Shown here: in pieces, positions 15,781-24,104 of the stretch
Layout of the letters: each line of letters starts with the position of its first letter
How positions within the stretch are numbered: the stretch's first letter is position 1
Assembly (NCBI GenBank): GCA_947258705.1
Contig: CAMYJA010000018.1
Span: 8,291-56,907 of the forward strand
From: an uncultured Hyphomicrobiaceae bacterium
GTDB taxonomy: Bacteria; Pseudomonadota; Alphaproteobacteria; Rhizobiales; CAMYJA01
Reading direction: 5' to 3'
Length of the DNA: 48,617 bases
Program-made: the position numbers and the translations under genes
The notes under the pieces: model-generated
What the model was told of the DNA's origin: nothing
What the model saw: the letters and a program-made list of their open reading frames with translations, nothing else
The model's database searches: none

Positions 15781-17252
15781 TTGGCCACTACCCCCAACGC
15801 CCGTGCGGCATGTTCCGCAACCCCCACGGTAAATTCGGCGTCCAGGCCAAAATAGATATTCGCGATAACGAGTATCCAGGTAGGGGTGAGCAACAGCATT
15901 GGCGCTTCTTTCACGACAATGTTCGTTTCCGTTACGGGTTTAAAATAAAGTGCTTCAATTACTTTCCCCATATAGACCATGGCGAGCAATGAGCCCGTTA
16001 GAATGACGACAACCGATATCCATGCCTGCTGTTCCAGCGCCGCCAATACCAGATACCACTTGGAGATAAACCCGGCCGTACCCGGAACTCCGATTAAACT
16101 CAAACCGCCAATGACAATGGCGCCAAAGGTCCACGGCATCTGTCGCCCCAAGCCCTCGATATTTTCCATGCGACAAGCGCCAATACGATAAATGATCGCA
16201 CCGACCGCCATAAACAGCGCGCCTTTCATCAGGGCGTGATTAAAAAGATGAATGATTGCCGCCGTTACGCCCATGGCCGAAGCAAAGCCGATCCCCAGAG
16301 CCATATAGCCGATTTGTGCTACGCTGGAATAGGCCAATAATCGTTTTACATCCACCTGGTAAATGGCATAAACCGATGCGCTGAGAATCCCGGCGATACC
16401 GGATAAAACGAAAAGATCAGCCGCGGGTGTCGCCGTTACAAAACCGTTTGGGAAAACGGTGAATAAGATGCGCACCATCACATAAAGCGCGACCTTGGTC
16501 GCGGTTGAGGCAAGAAATACAGTAATCACGCTTGGCGCGTAGGTGTAGGCGTTGGGCAACCAGAGATGCAGGGGAAACAACGCCAACTTCAGCGCGAAGC
16601 CGATCATGATAAAGGCGAAACCGGTATGTATCGTTTTGAGTCCGGAGACCCCCGGCAGCCGCTCAGCCAGATCCATCATGTTCAAGGTGCCGGTTTGCGC
16701 GTAGATCAGCCCCACACCGATTAAAAAGAAGGTTGCGCCAAGCGTCCCCATAATCAGATATTGATAGGCCGAAGTCAGCGCCTGACGTCTTCGTCCAAGG
16801 CTGATCAGCGCATATGATGAGAGGGACGAAATTTCCAGAAAAACGAATAGATTAAAAATATCGCCGGTTTGCGTGATGCCTAGCAAACCCGCAAAGCAGA
16901 GCAAAAAGGCGCTGTAGAAAAGCGGGATCTGATGATCAGGGATCTCTTTTTCCACGCTCAACAAAGCATAAGGCAGGGTAATGGCTGCAATGCCGGACAC
17001 GATCAGAGCCACAAATGCGTTTACAACGTCGATACGATACTCAATTCCCCACGGCGGCGCCCATCCACCCAGTTCGTAACTGATTACGCCATCATGAACA
17101 ACCGCCCACAATTGCATGCCGGCGAGTGTGGCGCAGGCGGAAGTAACCATGAGAGCGACGAACCAGGGCAGTCGACCCTGCGGCAATACGGCAGCAACAG
17201 GTGCAGCGACAAGAGGAATGACGACCAGCAGAAGACTTAAATGATCCTGCAT
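15777..17252 (-). CDS. mrpD: Monovalent cation/H+ antiporter subunit D
   Basis: The 491-residue protein matches MrpD in length. It carries LFVFLEISSLSSYALISLG with the essential Glu, then FALKLALFPLHLWLPNAYTY with the essential Lys, then APSVITVFLASTATKVALYV. The IHLFNHALMKGALFMAVGAI helix has the usual His-Lys pair. It follows mrpC by a TAATG junction at 17252, and it is the copy in the canonical C-D position, so I call this one MrpD proper. It functions in Na+(K+)/H+ exchange at the inner membrane and is expected to need the other subunits. Confidence 0.92.
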   Translation of the reverse strand: MQDHLSLLLVVIPLVAAPVAAVLPQGRLPWFVALMVTSACATLAGMQLWAVVHDGVISYELGGWAPPWGIEYRIDVVNAFVALIVSGIAAITLPYALLSVEKEIPDHQIPLFYSAFLLCFAGLLGITQTGDIFNLFVFLEISSLSSYALISLGRRRQALTSAYQYLIMGTLGATFFLIGVGLIYAQTGTLNMMDLAERLPGVSGLKTIHTGFAFIMIGFALKLALFPLHLWLPNAYTYAPSVITVFLASTATKVALYVMVRILFTVFPNGFVTATPAADLFVLSGIAGILSASVYAIYQVDVKRLLAYSSVAQIGYMALGIGFASAMGVTAAIIHLFNHALMKGALFMAVGAIIYRIGACRMENIEGLGRQMPWTFGAIVIGGLSLIGVPGTAGFISKWYLVLAALEQQAWISVVVILTGSLLAMVYMGKVIEALYFKPVTETNIVVKEAPMLLLTPTWILVIANIYFGLDAEFTVGVAEHAARALGVVAK

Positions 17253-17608
17253 TACAATGAGTGATCCTGCCGGTGAATTTCGTCTTCTTCAATGGTGCCG
17301 TAAGCCTCTTTAATCCGTACGACAAGCGCCAGTCCAAGCGCGGTTGTGGCAACGCCGACAACAATCGCCGTAAGGATCAATACATGGGGCAAAGGGTTGG
17401 AGTAGATCTCAATCCCCTTAGTGATAATGGGGGGCGCTCCACCCTTCACCGTGCTCATGCTGATATAGAGCAAAAAGACCGAAACTTGAAAAATATTCAG
17501 GCCAATAATCTTTTTGACAAGATTGCCGCGGCTAATAACCGTGTAGAAGCCCGCCATCATTAAAAAAATGGCTATCCAATAATTATAATGGCCGATAATA
17601 AAATCCAC
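17252..17608 (-). CDS. mrpC: Monovalent cation/H+ antiporter subunit C (NuoK-like)
   Basis: The 118-residue protein has three helices. The NuoK/MrpC motif appears as GFYTVISRGNLVKKIIGLNI, followed by FQVSVFLLYISMSTVKGG. PLPHVLILTAIVVGVATTAL is the near-invariant third helix of MrpC (normally NPLPQALVLTAIVIGxA). The GTG start overlaps the mrpB stop in a TAGTG junction. The C-terminal tail is charged (IEEDEIHRQDHSL). Confidence 0.93.
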   Translation of the reverse strand: MDFIIGHYNYWIAIFLMMAGFYTVISRGNLVKKIIGLNIFQVSVFLLYISMSTVKGGAPPIITKGIEIYSNPLPHVLILTAIVVGVATTALGLALVVRIKEAYGTIEEDEIHRQDHSL

Positions 17609-18027
17609 TAGGGTCTCCCCCTGCCAGCAAATGCAAAAAAGATGATCAGCATAACGGCAAAAACTGCAATCCCCACACCGAGTTCAACCAACAGGATTCC
17701 GAGGTGTTGCCCGGCGATTTGGGTGTCGGCCAGCACCGTGTATTCGAGATAATTTCCATCCAGATAGAGTGTAACCACCCCGACACCCGCATAAAGGAGT
17801 ACCCCGAGGCTGGCGAGAAGTCGCAAGATAGTTGACGGGAATACTTTTTCGGCTGCATCAAGCCCAAACACCAGGGCATAGAGTATGATGGAGGAACCCA
17901 GAATGACACCTGCCTGAAAACCGCCTCCAGGACCAAAATCACCATGGAACTGCACATAAAGTGCAAATACAATAATCAGTGGGATCACGGTTTTTGAGAC
18001 AAGCCGAAGGATAAGATTATGCGTCAT
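17608..18027 (-). CDS. mrpB: Monovalent cation/H+ antiporter subunit B (MnhB domain)
   Basis: The protein has 139 residues from the ATG at 18027, which has a very good AGGAGGGG ribosome-binding site. A longer in-frame start at 18078 is less likely. The MnhB domain is complete: LRLVSKTVIPLIIVFALYV, then QFHGDFGPGGGFQAGVILGS (the family hallmark H-G-x4-GGGFQxG), and LGILLVELGVGIAVFAVM at the end. Four helices are predicted. The gene overlaps the preceding DUF4040 gene by 11 bases. Confidence 0.93.
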   Translation of the reverse strand: MTHNLILRLVSKTVIPLIIVFALYVQFHGDFGPGGGFQAGVILGSSIILYALVFGLDAAEKVFPSTILRLLASLGVLLYAGVGVVTLYLDGNYLEYTVLADTQIAGQHLGILLVELGVGIAVFAVMLIIFFAFAGRGRP

Positions 18028-18592
18028 TTTCCCCTCCTTCGTTCCTCCCGGGCGTTGATTTCCGGCGTTTATCTCCAATCAACAGCAATACCGCAATTCC
18101 GGCAGTAAAAATAACGAAGACCTCCCCGAGGGTATCGAATCCACGATAACTCGCCAAAACCGCTGTAACTATATTTGGGACCCCGGTTTCGGGGACCGAC
18201 CTTTCAATGTAGTAGGGTGCCACATGCTTTTGGGCCGGCGCCTCAGGATCACCGAATGCTGGTATATCCAGGGTGCCATAAACCAATGCGGTGCCCGTCA
18301 GAGTGACTACCGCCAATGGCAACCATGAAATACGACCTACAGATTGTTTTTCATTTTGATCTTTGGTCAACGCAATCGTTGCCAGCATCAGCACGGTCGA
18401 GATTCCCGCGCCGACAGCCGCCTCGGTAAAGGCCACATCAACGGCATCCATAACAACAAACATGGTGGCGGACAGAAAGCTGAATATTCCAAACAGCATG
18501 ATAATGGCAAACAGGTTTGTTATGCGGACAATCGCCACCGCGGTGATCGCGAGAAACGTCAACAGGGTTATGTCGATAACAATATCAATCAA
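18017..18592 (-). CDS. MbhD/MbhE-like subunit equivalent to the MrpA C-terminal part (DUF4040)
   Basis: The protein has 191 residues in two halves. Residues 1-85 are the MbhD/DUF4040 part, with AVDVAFTEAAVGAGISTVLM, whose Glu-Ala-Ala-Val-Gly-Ala-Gly motif is diagnostic. Residues about 90-180 are the MbhE-like part, with YYIERSVPETGVPNIVTAVL and YRGFDTLGEVFVIFTAGIAV. In standard Mrp systems both halves form the C-terminus of the large MrpA protein. Here they are a separate gene and the NuoL-like part of MrpA is not attached. Its ATG overlaps the mrpG stop by four bases. Confidence 0.88.
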   Translation of the reverse strand: MIDIVIDITLLTFLAITAVAIVRITNLFAIIMLFGIFSFLSATMFVVMDAVDVAFTEAAVGAGISTVLMLATIALTKDQNEKQSVGRISWLPLAVVTLTGTALVYGTLDIPAFGDPEAPAQKHVAPYYIERSVPETGVPNIVTAVLASYRGFDTLGEVFVIFTAGIAVLLLIGDKRRKSTPGRNEGGENDA

Positions 18593-18909
18593 GACTTGCC
18601 CTCGCCTGGAGTGCTATCCGTTTTGGGCTTAAGGCCGCCGTGCATCGCGGCGTTGGCCAATGCATGTGTAGCGGTTGGGCTGGTTAGAATGAGAAACAGA
18701 AAAATCAGCGCGATCTTGAAAGCGGCAAGACTAATCCCGGCTTGCAAGCCTAGACCGAGCAGAATTAATATGGCGCATAAGGTGTCGGTTGTCCCCGTCG
18801 CGTGCTGGCGGCTGTAAAAATCGGGAAATCGATGAATACCGACAGCGCCGACGACACCCACCAGCCCACCAGCGACAAGACAGATCCAGCTCAAAGCATC
18901 GACAATCAT
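18589..18909 (-). CDS. mrpG: Monovalent cation/H+ antiporter subunit G
   Basis: The 106-residue protein has three helices. The family motif is LVAGGLVGVVGAVGIHRFPD then FYSRQHATGTTDTLCAILIL (the usual G-x3-RxPDxxxRxHAxxxxDT). The FLILTSPTATHALANAAMHG segment is the conserved third helix end. It is complete and of normal length. It lies 17 bases after mrpF. Confidence 0.93.
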   Translation of the reverse strand: MIVDALSWICLVAGGLVGVVGAVGIHRFPDFYSRQHATGTTDTLCAILILLGLGLQAGISLAAFKIALIFLFLILTSPTATHALANAAMHGGLKPKTDSTPGEGKS

Positions 18910-18926
18910 CCCGGGCCTACCTTTAC

Positions 18927-19205
18927 TTATTTTTTATTCTCTTCACCGGATGAGTGAAAATCTCCATAAGCAACCAATCGCAAAACCGCTACCACACCGA
19001 TAAAATTTATCAACGCATAGACCAGTGCGATGTCCAATAAATCCTGTTGCCCGGACAAAAAAGAAAAAACGGCGATGAGCAATACGATTTTGGTGCCGAA
19101 CATATTTATCGCGGCAATGCGATCGTAAACTGTGGGGCCCATGAGTGCCCGAGCAAGCACCAGCCCCAGGGTGACGAGAATTGCTATGGATGCAGTGATG
19201 TACAT
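18927..19205 (-). CDS. mrpF: Monovalent cation/H+ antiporter subunit F
   Basis: The 92-residue protein has three helices. The MrpF motif LARALMGPTVYDRIAAINMF (consensus RxxxGPxxxDRVxAxN) is present, followed by the Gly/Asp-containing helix SGQQDLLDIALVYALINFIG. The start meets the mrpE stop at 19205. The gene appears complete. Confidence 0.93.
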   Translation of the reverse strand: MYITASIAILVTLGLVLARALMGPTVYDRIAAINMFGTKIVLLIAVFSFLSGQQDLLDIALVYALINFIGVVAVLRLVAYGDFHSSGEENKK

Positions 19206-19684
19206 TATTTATCGATAACCCGATCGGGGACGGCTTGGGCCATATTGCCGGTGGACAAATCGTCAGCCGCTTCCTTTGCCAGCGCATGGACAATCACTTT
19301 GTCATGTGTCAGCTCCACACTCACCGTACCCGGGGTCAGAGTAATGGAATTCGCATAAATAACACGCCCCAGGTCCGTTTTTTGAGGTAGTTGAATTTCT
19401 ACAAGTTGCGGGCTGATTGATTTGCCGGTCCATGTCAATATTCGTTTGATCACATCGATGTTCGCCTTCACAATTTCTCGAAAAATGTATGCGAAAAAGG
19501 CCGGTAATCGTGTGGCAAGATGGATAGGAAAACTTTCATGATCGAGAATATTCATACGTTTCATCAGAAAAATAGTTAACGCGACGGACGCCAGCCCCAA
19601 CCCAAGCAACAGGGGTTCAAAATGCCCTGACAATAAAAGCCAGAACATGGAGAGAAATACGCCATATCCAAATGTCAGCAACAA
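19205..19684 (-). CDS. mrpE: Monovalent cation/H+ antiporter subunit E
   Basis: The 159-residue protein has two N-terminal helices (GVFLSMFWLLLSGHFEPLLL, LGLASVALTIFLMK) and a conserved AYIFREIVKANIDVIKRIL helix. A cytoplasmic domain follows with YANSITLTPGTVSVELTHDK, the MrpE hallmark. It is the first gene of the operon. The start is TTG at 19684, with AAGGA about ten bases before it; no ATG is available upstream because of a stop codon. Promoter elements should lie in 19685-19760. Confidence 0.92.
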   Translation of the reverse strand: MLLTFGYGVFLSMFWLLLSGHFEPLLLGLGLASVALTIFLMKRMNILDHESFPIHLATRLPAFFAYIFREIVKANIDVIKRILTWTGKSISPQLVEIQLPQKTDLGRVIYANSITLTPGTVSVELTHDKVIVHALAKEAADDLSTGNMAQAVPDRVIDK

Positions 19685-19911
19685 GATTGGGGGTTCCTTA
19701 TTCCACGAGAGCCCGCAGGAAAAAATAAGCTACGGGTTATCCTTGAGGCCGTCAACAGAATGGATTGCCGCTATTGCCCATCCGTGGGCTACAATGCTCC
19801 GGTGTGCGTCGTCAGAATATTTGATACATTTGGGCTATGTTATTAAGAGAGACATTGTCCTTCCCCCATATAACTGGGCCACATAATTGATGATATTCTA
19901 AAAGGATATGT
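19685..19911. other. Intergenic region upstream of the Mrp operon
   Basis: This stretch must contain the promoter for the leftward Mrp operon. I see no gene and no clear operator in it. At its right end it runs into the truncated protease remnant, and the upstream four-fifths of that protease gene are missing. Confidence 0.45.
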
Positions 19912-20313
19912 GGAGGTATCACAGAAGGTAAGAAAATTATCGTTCTCATCAATGGCGGCACCGCTTCAGGGGCTGAAATTGTTGTCGGTGCCTTGAAGGA
20001 TCATAAGCGGGCAACTATTATTGGGACGCTCTCATTTGGTAGGGGTTCGATCCAAACGATTATACCACTGGGGCCGAATGGAGCATTGCGGCTGACGACA
20101 GCTAAATATTATACGCCATCGCTGCGCTCAATTCAGGGGAAGGGCATTGAACCAAATATAGTCGTCGAGCGGGAACTGCCTAAAAAGCTTCGCAAGAAGA
20201 AAACAAGGCGTCGGGATCATCTTAAAAAAGAGTCGGGCGCTTCGGCTTATGTTCCCAAAAGTCCCAAGGCCGATACACAGCTGCAATATGCGCTGCGCTA
20301 TTTACGCGGATAG
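19912..20313 (+). pseudogene. C-terminal remnant of a CtpA-like carboxyl-terminal processing protease (peptidase S41)
   Basis: The open frame reads [20 protein letters not shown], then [38 protein letters not shown] and [20 protein letters not shown]. This is the C-terminal half of the S41 catalytic domain. About 134 codons remain of a family usually 400-450 long. The signal peptide, PDZ domain and first half are gone, and the frame meets a TGA at 19891. The catalytic Ser of the TASG motif is kept, but the general-base Lys expected 25 residues later (consensus FGKGS) is Arg (FGRGS). It cannot be an active protease. A Lys-rich tail and [12 protein letters not shown] end it. Confidence 0.8.
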
Positions 20314-20428
20314 GTTAAATGAGCTGATCAAACAATAAGAATGGGACCCCAGTGGAAACCTAAGAAAGTTTTCCAGAAACTGTAAATTTCGGAAACCTCC
20401 ATAAGTAATTGATATTATTTCTATATTT

Positions 20429-20504
<76 letters not shown>

Positions 20505-20569
20505 TCAAAACATATATCGATAGTGGGATCGATCGCCTGTGCATTCAAGGGATAATTGCGCGTGCCATA

Positions 20570-21709
20570 TCATGAGCGGAAAGTTTCGTCGCGATTGACA
20601 TAAGCCGACATAGCAAGACCAAGCAAGAACATGGTGGTGAGCATGGCTGTGCCGCCATAGGAAAAAAGCGGCAGCGGTGCGCCAACCACAGGCAATACCC
20701 CGATCACCATCGCAATGTTGACGGTGGTATAAACCGCCAGCGCAATAGCCGCCCCCGCGGCCAGCAGCCTGGCAAACTGGCTTTTACATCGCAATCCCAT
20801 GCTCATGAGCACCAACACGGTAATGAGATAGAGCCCCAAAAGCGAAATGGAACCAACAAACCCTGCCTCCTCGGCATAAACGGCAAATAGGAAGTCGGTA
20901 TGTTTTTCCGGCAGAAAATTGAGTTGGCTCTGGGTTCCCTGCATCAGGCCGCGTCCTGAAAGCCCACCCGATCCCAGCGCAATTTTTGATTGCATGATGT
21001 GATATCCCGCCCCCAAAGGATCGCGCTCAGGATCGAAAAATATCAGTACACGTTCTTTCTGATAATCCCTCAAACCGTCCCATGCATAGGGCGCCGCGAC
21101 AATTCCCCCGACCGCCATCACGATCCAGTAAATCCAGCTCACCCCGGCAAGAAACATCATGGTCAAACCGACGGTGGCAAACAGGATCGCCGTCCCGAGA
21201 TCGGGCTGTTTCATGACAAAGACTACCGGTGCCACGATCAGCCCGAGCGGCAGAATGATCCATAGGGGATGGGAGACCAGCTTATGGGGAAGCATTTGAT
21301 AATACCGGGCGAGCGCCAGAACAATTGCCACTTTCATCAGTTCCGATGATTGCACGCTGAATCCACCCACATTGATCCAGCGCTTTGCCCCACCCACTTC
21401 ATATCCGACCAGCGGAACGGCGACGAGCGCAAGGATTGCGAGCACATAGGCCGGATAGGCCATGGTCAACCAGAAACGGATAGGCATGGCGCTAACAGCA
21501 AAAAGAAGTCCCATGCCGAACAGGAACCGAATGGTCTGGCGTTCGGCATAAGGCGCAAATGAACCACCGGCAACCGACCACAAGGCGACAATGCCAATCA
21601 CGGTGATACAGGTGATGAGCACGATAAGCGGCCAATAGACGCTCCAGATTCGCTCCGATACCGGTCGCCGTCGATCTGCGAGTGACTGATGCCCAAGCAG
21701 GTTCGTCAT
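20570..21709 (-). CDS. rodA: Rod-shape peptidoglycan glycosyltransferase RodA (SEDS family)
   Basis: The 379-residue SEDS protein has ten predicted helices and polymerises lipid II together with its cognate PBP2. Motifs seen are ARYYQMLPHKLVSHPLWI, VFVMKQPDLGTAILFATVGL (the conserved QPDxGT) and YHIMQSKIALGSGGLSGRGL followed by QSQLNFLPEKHTDFLFAV (the GxGxxG-xQ-xxxxPxxHTDF signature). The late GAPLPLFSYGGTAMLTTMFL motif is also present. The ATG overlaps the mrdA stop by four bases. It is the last gene of the mre operon. Confidence 0.97.
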   Translation of the reverse strand: MTNLLGHQSLADRRRPVSERIWSVYWPLIVLITCITVIGIVALWSVAGGSFAPYAERQTIRFLFGMGLLFAVSAMPIRFWLTMAYPAYVLAILALVAVPLVGYEVGGAKRWINVGGFSVQSSELMKVAIVLALARYYQMLPHKLVSHPLWIILPLGLIVAPVVFVMKQPDLGTAILFATVGLTMMFLAGVSWIYWIVMAVGGIVAAPYAWDGLRDYQKERVLIFFDPERDPLGAGYHIMQSKIALGSGGLSGRGLMQGTQSQLNFLPEKHTDFLFAVYAEEAGFVGSISLLGLYLITVLVLMSMGLRCKSQFARLLAAGAAIALAVYTTVNIAMVIGVLPVVGAPLPLFSYGGTAMLTTMFLLGLAMSAYVNRDETFRS

Positions 21710-23580
21710 GCCGGCTCCCCTTCACCCAATTGATCGCCAGTTAAATTGCCGGGCCCGTTTGACGGCGTTTTCAGGGGATCGAGCTGAACAAGGTCGGTCA
21801 TGACATCCCGTGCAAGAGGAGCTGCTGACCGTCCTCCGCTGCCGCCATGGTCGACTATTACGGCCACAGCATAACGAGGCGCGTCATGGGGAAAATAGCT
21901 GACGAAAAGTGCATGATTGCGCTCTTCCCATTTTAGACGTCGGTCATGTCCATTGGATGCCGAGCGCGCGACCTGCGACGTACCGGTCTTCCCCGCGATC
22001 ATAATATCGGAAAACGCCAACTGGGCGTTCGATCCCGTGCCGCCCGCTTCATTCACCGAGGCGAACATCCCGTTTCGCACAAGCCTGAGATGGTTTTCAT
22101 TGAGGCCCAGGGGCTCGGAAAGATCGCGCTCGGCGGTGTAATCCGCTTTCACCATCATCGGTACAATTTTACGTCCCGTGGCAATGCGCGCGGTCATCAC
22201 CGCCAGTTGCAATGGCGTGGTCAGTACATATCCTTGCCCGATTCCGGCCAATACGGTTTCACCGTCAAGCCAACCGCGATTGAATCTCGCGATTTTCCAA
22301 TCCTGATCAGGGATGAGGCCCGGCTTTTGATCCGGCAGCCCGCAATCGAAAGTCTGTCCGAACCCCAGTCGGCGCGCCATTGCGCTCAATGCGGTAATGC
22401 CCGTTTTTCTTGCAGCATCATAGAAAAACACATCGCAGGATTCACGCAATGCCTTGTGAAGATCCACATCGCGATGACCGGAACTTTTCCAGCAGCGATA
22501 GGTGTGATCGGCAAAGCGATAACTACCGCCACAATAGGACTTCTTCTTTTCATCAATAACTCCGGCCTCGAGAGCGGCAAGAGCGGTTACCATTTTGAAT
22601 GTGGAGCCCGGCGGATATTGACCCCGAATAGCGCGATTGGTCAGAGGGTTCCCCGGCTCGGTCAGCAATTGGTTCCAGTCAGCCAGGCTAATACCCGAAG
22701 CTATTCTCTGCGGATCGAAAGAAGGGTTCGACGCCATGACGAGTATCTGTCCCGACTTCACATCCATTGCCACAACCGAAGCGCGTTTCTCGCGCTTTAA
22801 ACGGTGCATGGCCCGGCGCTGAAGGCGGCTGTCAATCGATAGCGCAATGTCGGATCCCGCAATTTGTTCGGTCTTGTCGATCGTTCTTAAAATATGTCCT
22901 TTTGAATCGATCTCGACCTTTACATTCCCGCCCCGGCCACGCAGCCTCTTCTCGAAGCCACGTTCGACACCCGCCTTGCCAACCAGCATGCCCGGCAGGT
23001 GCAGTACCGGATCACCATCGATTTCAAACCGCTCGACCGCGCCCACATATCCGGTCAAATGTCCGAAGTCGGCTCCATGCGGATAGAGGCGCGTAAATCC
23101 GTATTGGGTTTCAACGCCGGAAAGTTGCGGCATCATGACGTTTATGCGTGCCATCTCCTCCCAACTCAGGCCGGACTTCACGTGAATTGGAATGCGGTTA
23201 TTCTGGCTTTTCGCCAGTCGGAGGACGGCATCTAAGCGTTCCGGTGAGATGGAAACGATCCGGCTCAGAAGGTCGAGCATCTCATCGAGATTTCCCGCGA
23301 GATCGGGAATGATCACGAGGCGCCGGATTTCTCTATTTGCAGCCAGCGCGACCCCGTTCCTGTCGAGGATACGCCCCCTTGTTGGGGCAAACATTTGAAT
23401 GCCGATGCGGTTTTTCTCAGCCAGCCTCCTGTAACGCGAGGCTTCCGATACCTGCAACTGGTAAAGCCGCGCGCCCAAAACGCCCATCAAGGCCGTCTGC
23501 CCCAGGCCGACCATAAACATGCGCCGCGTAAACCTGCCGCGCAAATGTCCGGAACCCGGTATTTTTACGGCCATGGTCAC
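21706..23580 (-). CDS. mrdA: Penicillin-binding protein 2 (peptidoglycan transpeptidase)
   Basis: The 624-residue bitopic inner-membrane protein has one N-terminal helix (MFMVGLGQTALMGVLGARLY) and a dimerisation domain with APTRGRILDRNG. The class B transpeptidase domain has all active-site motifs: GSTFK with the catalytic Ser at about residue 326, SCD in RESCDVFFYDA, and KTGTSQVA in the C-terminal part. It crosslinks the glycan made by RodA during elongation. A GTG at 23580 overlaps the mreD stop. The ATG at 23574 has better spacing from AGGAG and may be the real start. Confidence 0.96.
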   Translation of the reverse strand: MTMAVKIPGSGHLRGRFTRRMFMVGLGQTALMGVLGARLYQLQVSEASRYRRLAEKNRIGIQMFAPTRGRILDRNGVALAANREIRRLVIIPDLAGNLDEMLDLLSRIVSISPERLDAVLRLAKSQNNRIPIHVKSGLSWEEMARINVMMPQLSGVETQYGFTRLYPHGADFGHLTGYVGAVERFEIDGDPVLHLPGMLVGKAGVERGFEKRLRGRGGNVKVEIDSKGHILRTIDKTEQIAGSDIALSIDSRLQRRAMHRLKREKRASVVAMDVKSGQILVMASNPSFDPQRIASGISLADWNQLLTEPGNPLTNRAIRGQYPPGSTFKMVTALAALEAGVIDEKKKSYCGGSYRFADHTYRCWKSSGHRDVDLHKALRESCDVFFYDAARKTGITALSAMARRLGFGQTFDCGLPDQKPGLIPDQDWKIARFNRGWLDGETVLAGIGQGYVLTTPLQLAVMTARIATGRKIVPMMVKADYTAERDLSEPLGLNENHLRLVRNGMFASVNEAGGTGSNAQLAFSDIMIAGKTGTSQVARSASNGHDRRLKWEERNHALFVSYFPHDAPRYAVAVIVDHGGSGGRSAAPLARDVMTDLVQLDPLKTPSNGPGNLTGDQLGEGEPA

Positions 23581-24104
23581 AACTCCTGAACGGTATTTTT
23601 AACCAGAGCCGATGAAGAGCTTTCCTGGCTTGAGCCGCTAAGCCAAAAGATGACCGGATAAACAGCGCAAACGATAGCGGCGCCGATCACCATGGGCTGC
23701 CAGTCAATACTGTGCAGATAATAAAGCGTCGCGGTGGACCAGCTGAGCAATGTCGTCAGGCTTGCTGTCATCAGAAAGCCGCCCCAGGAGCGAAATAGTC
23801 CGAATGCGACCGGATTGTTCGCCAGCCAGAAAGCGACCGCCTGGCATGCGAGGTAAAAAAGCGGCCAGTACCCGATGGGTCCACTGGATAAAACATCCGC
23901 CAGAAGGCCAAGCGTGAAAACAAACCAGCTGGGTAAGCTTTCCGGCTGCTTCAGCGACCAGGTATAAATCAATCCGCCGATTACCATCGGGAGGATGAAA
24001 AATGCCCATTCGGGCAAACCCAACGGCAAATGTCCGATTGCAAGGAGCCCGATAAGACTTAAGCCGGGTGAAATAGATTTGCGCTTTACGTCCATATCTA
24101 TCAC
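23577..24104 (-). CDS. mreD: Rod shape-determining protein MreD
   Basis: The 175-residue protein is hydrophobic with five to six helices. Recognisable pieces are PLGLPEWAFFILPMVIGGLI and GLLADVLSSGPIGYWPLFYL, the conserved D-x-LSG-PxG-x-P-L segment of MreD. The position between mreC and mrdA confirms the call. The start is GTG at 24104 overlapping the mreC stop, or ATG at 24095. Its function within the elongasome is not biochemically defined. Confidence 0.9.
   Translation of the reverse strand: MIDMDVKRKSISPGLSLIGLLAIGHLPLGLPEWAFFILPMVIGGLIYTWSLKQPESLPSWFVFTLGLLADVLSSGPIGYWPLFYLACQAVAFWLANNPVAFGLFRSWGGFLMTASLTTLLSWSTATLYYLHSIDWQPMVIGAAIVCAVYPVIFWLSGSSQESSSSALVKNTVQEL

Noticed and set aside
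21946-22800. Antisense frame of 284 codons within mrdA
   Set aside because: This is a shadow of the PBP2 coding sequence. The minus strand has all transpeptidase motifs.
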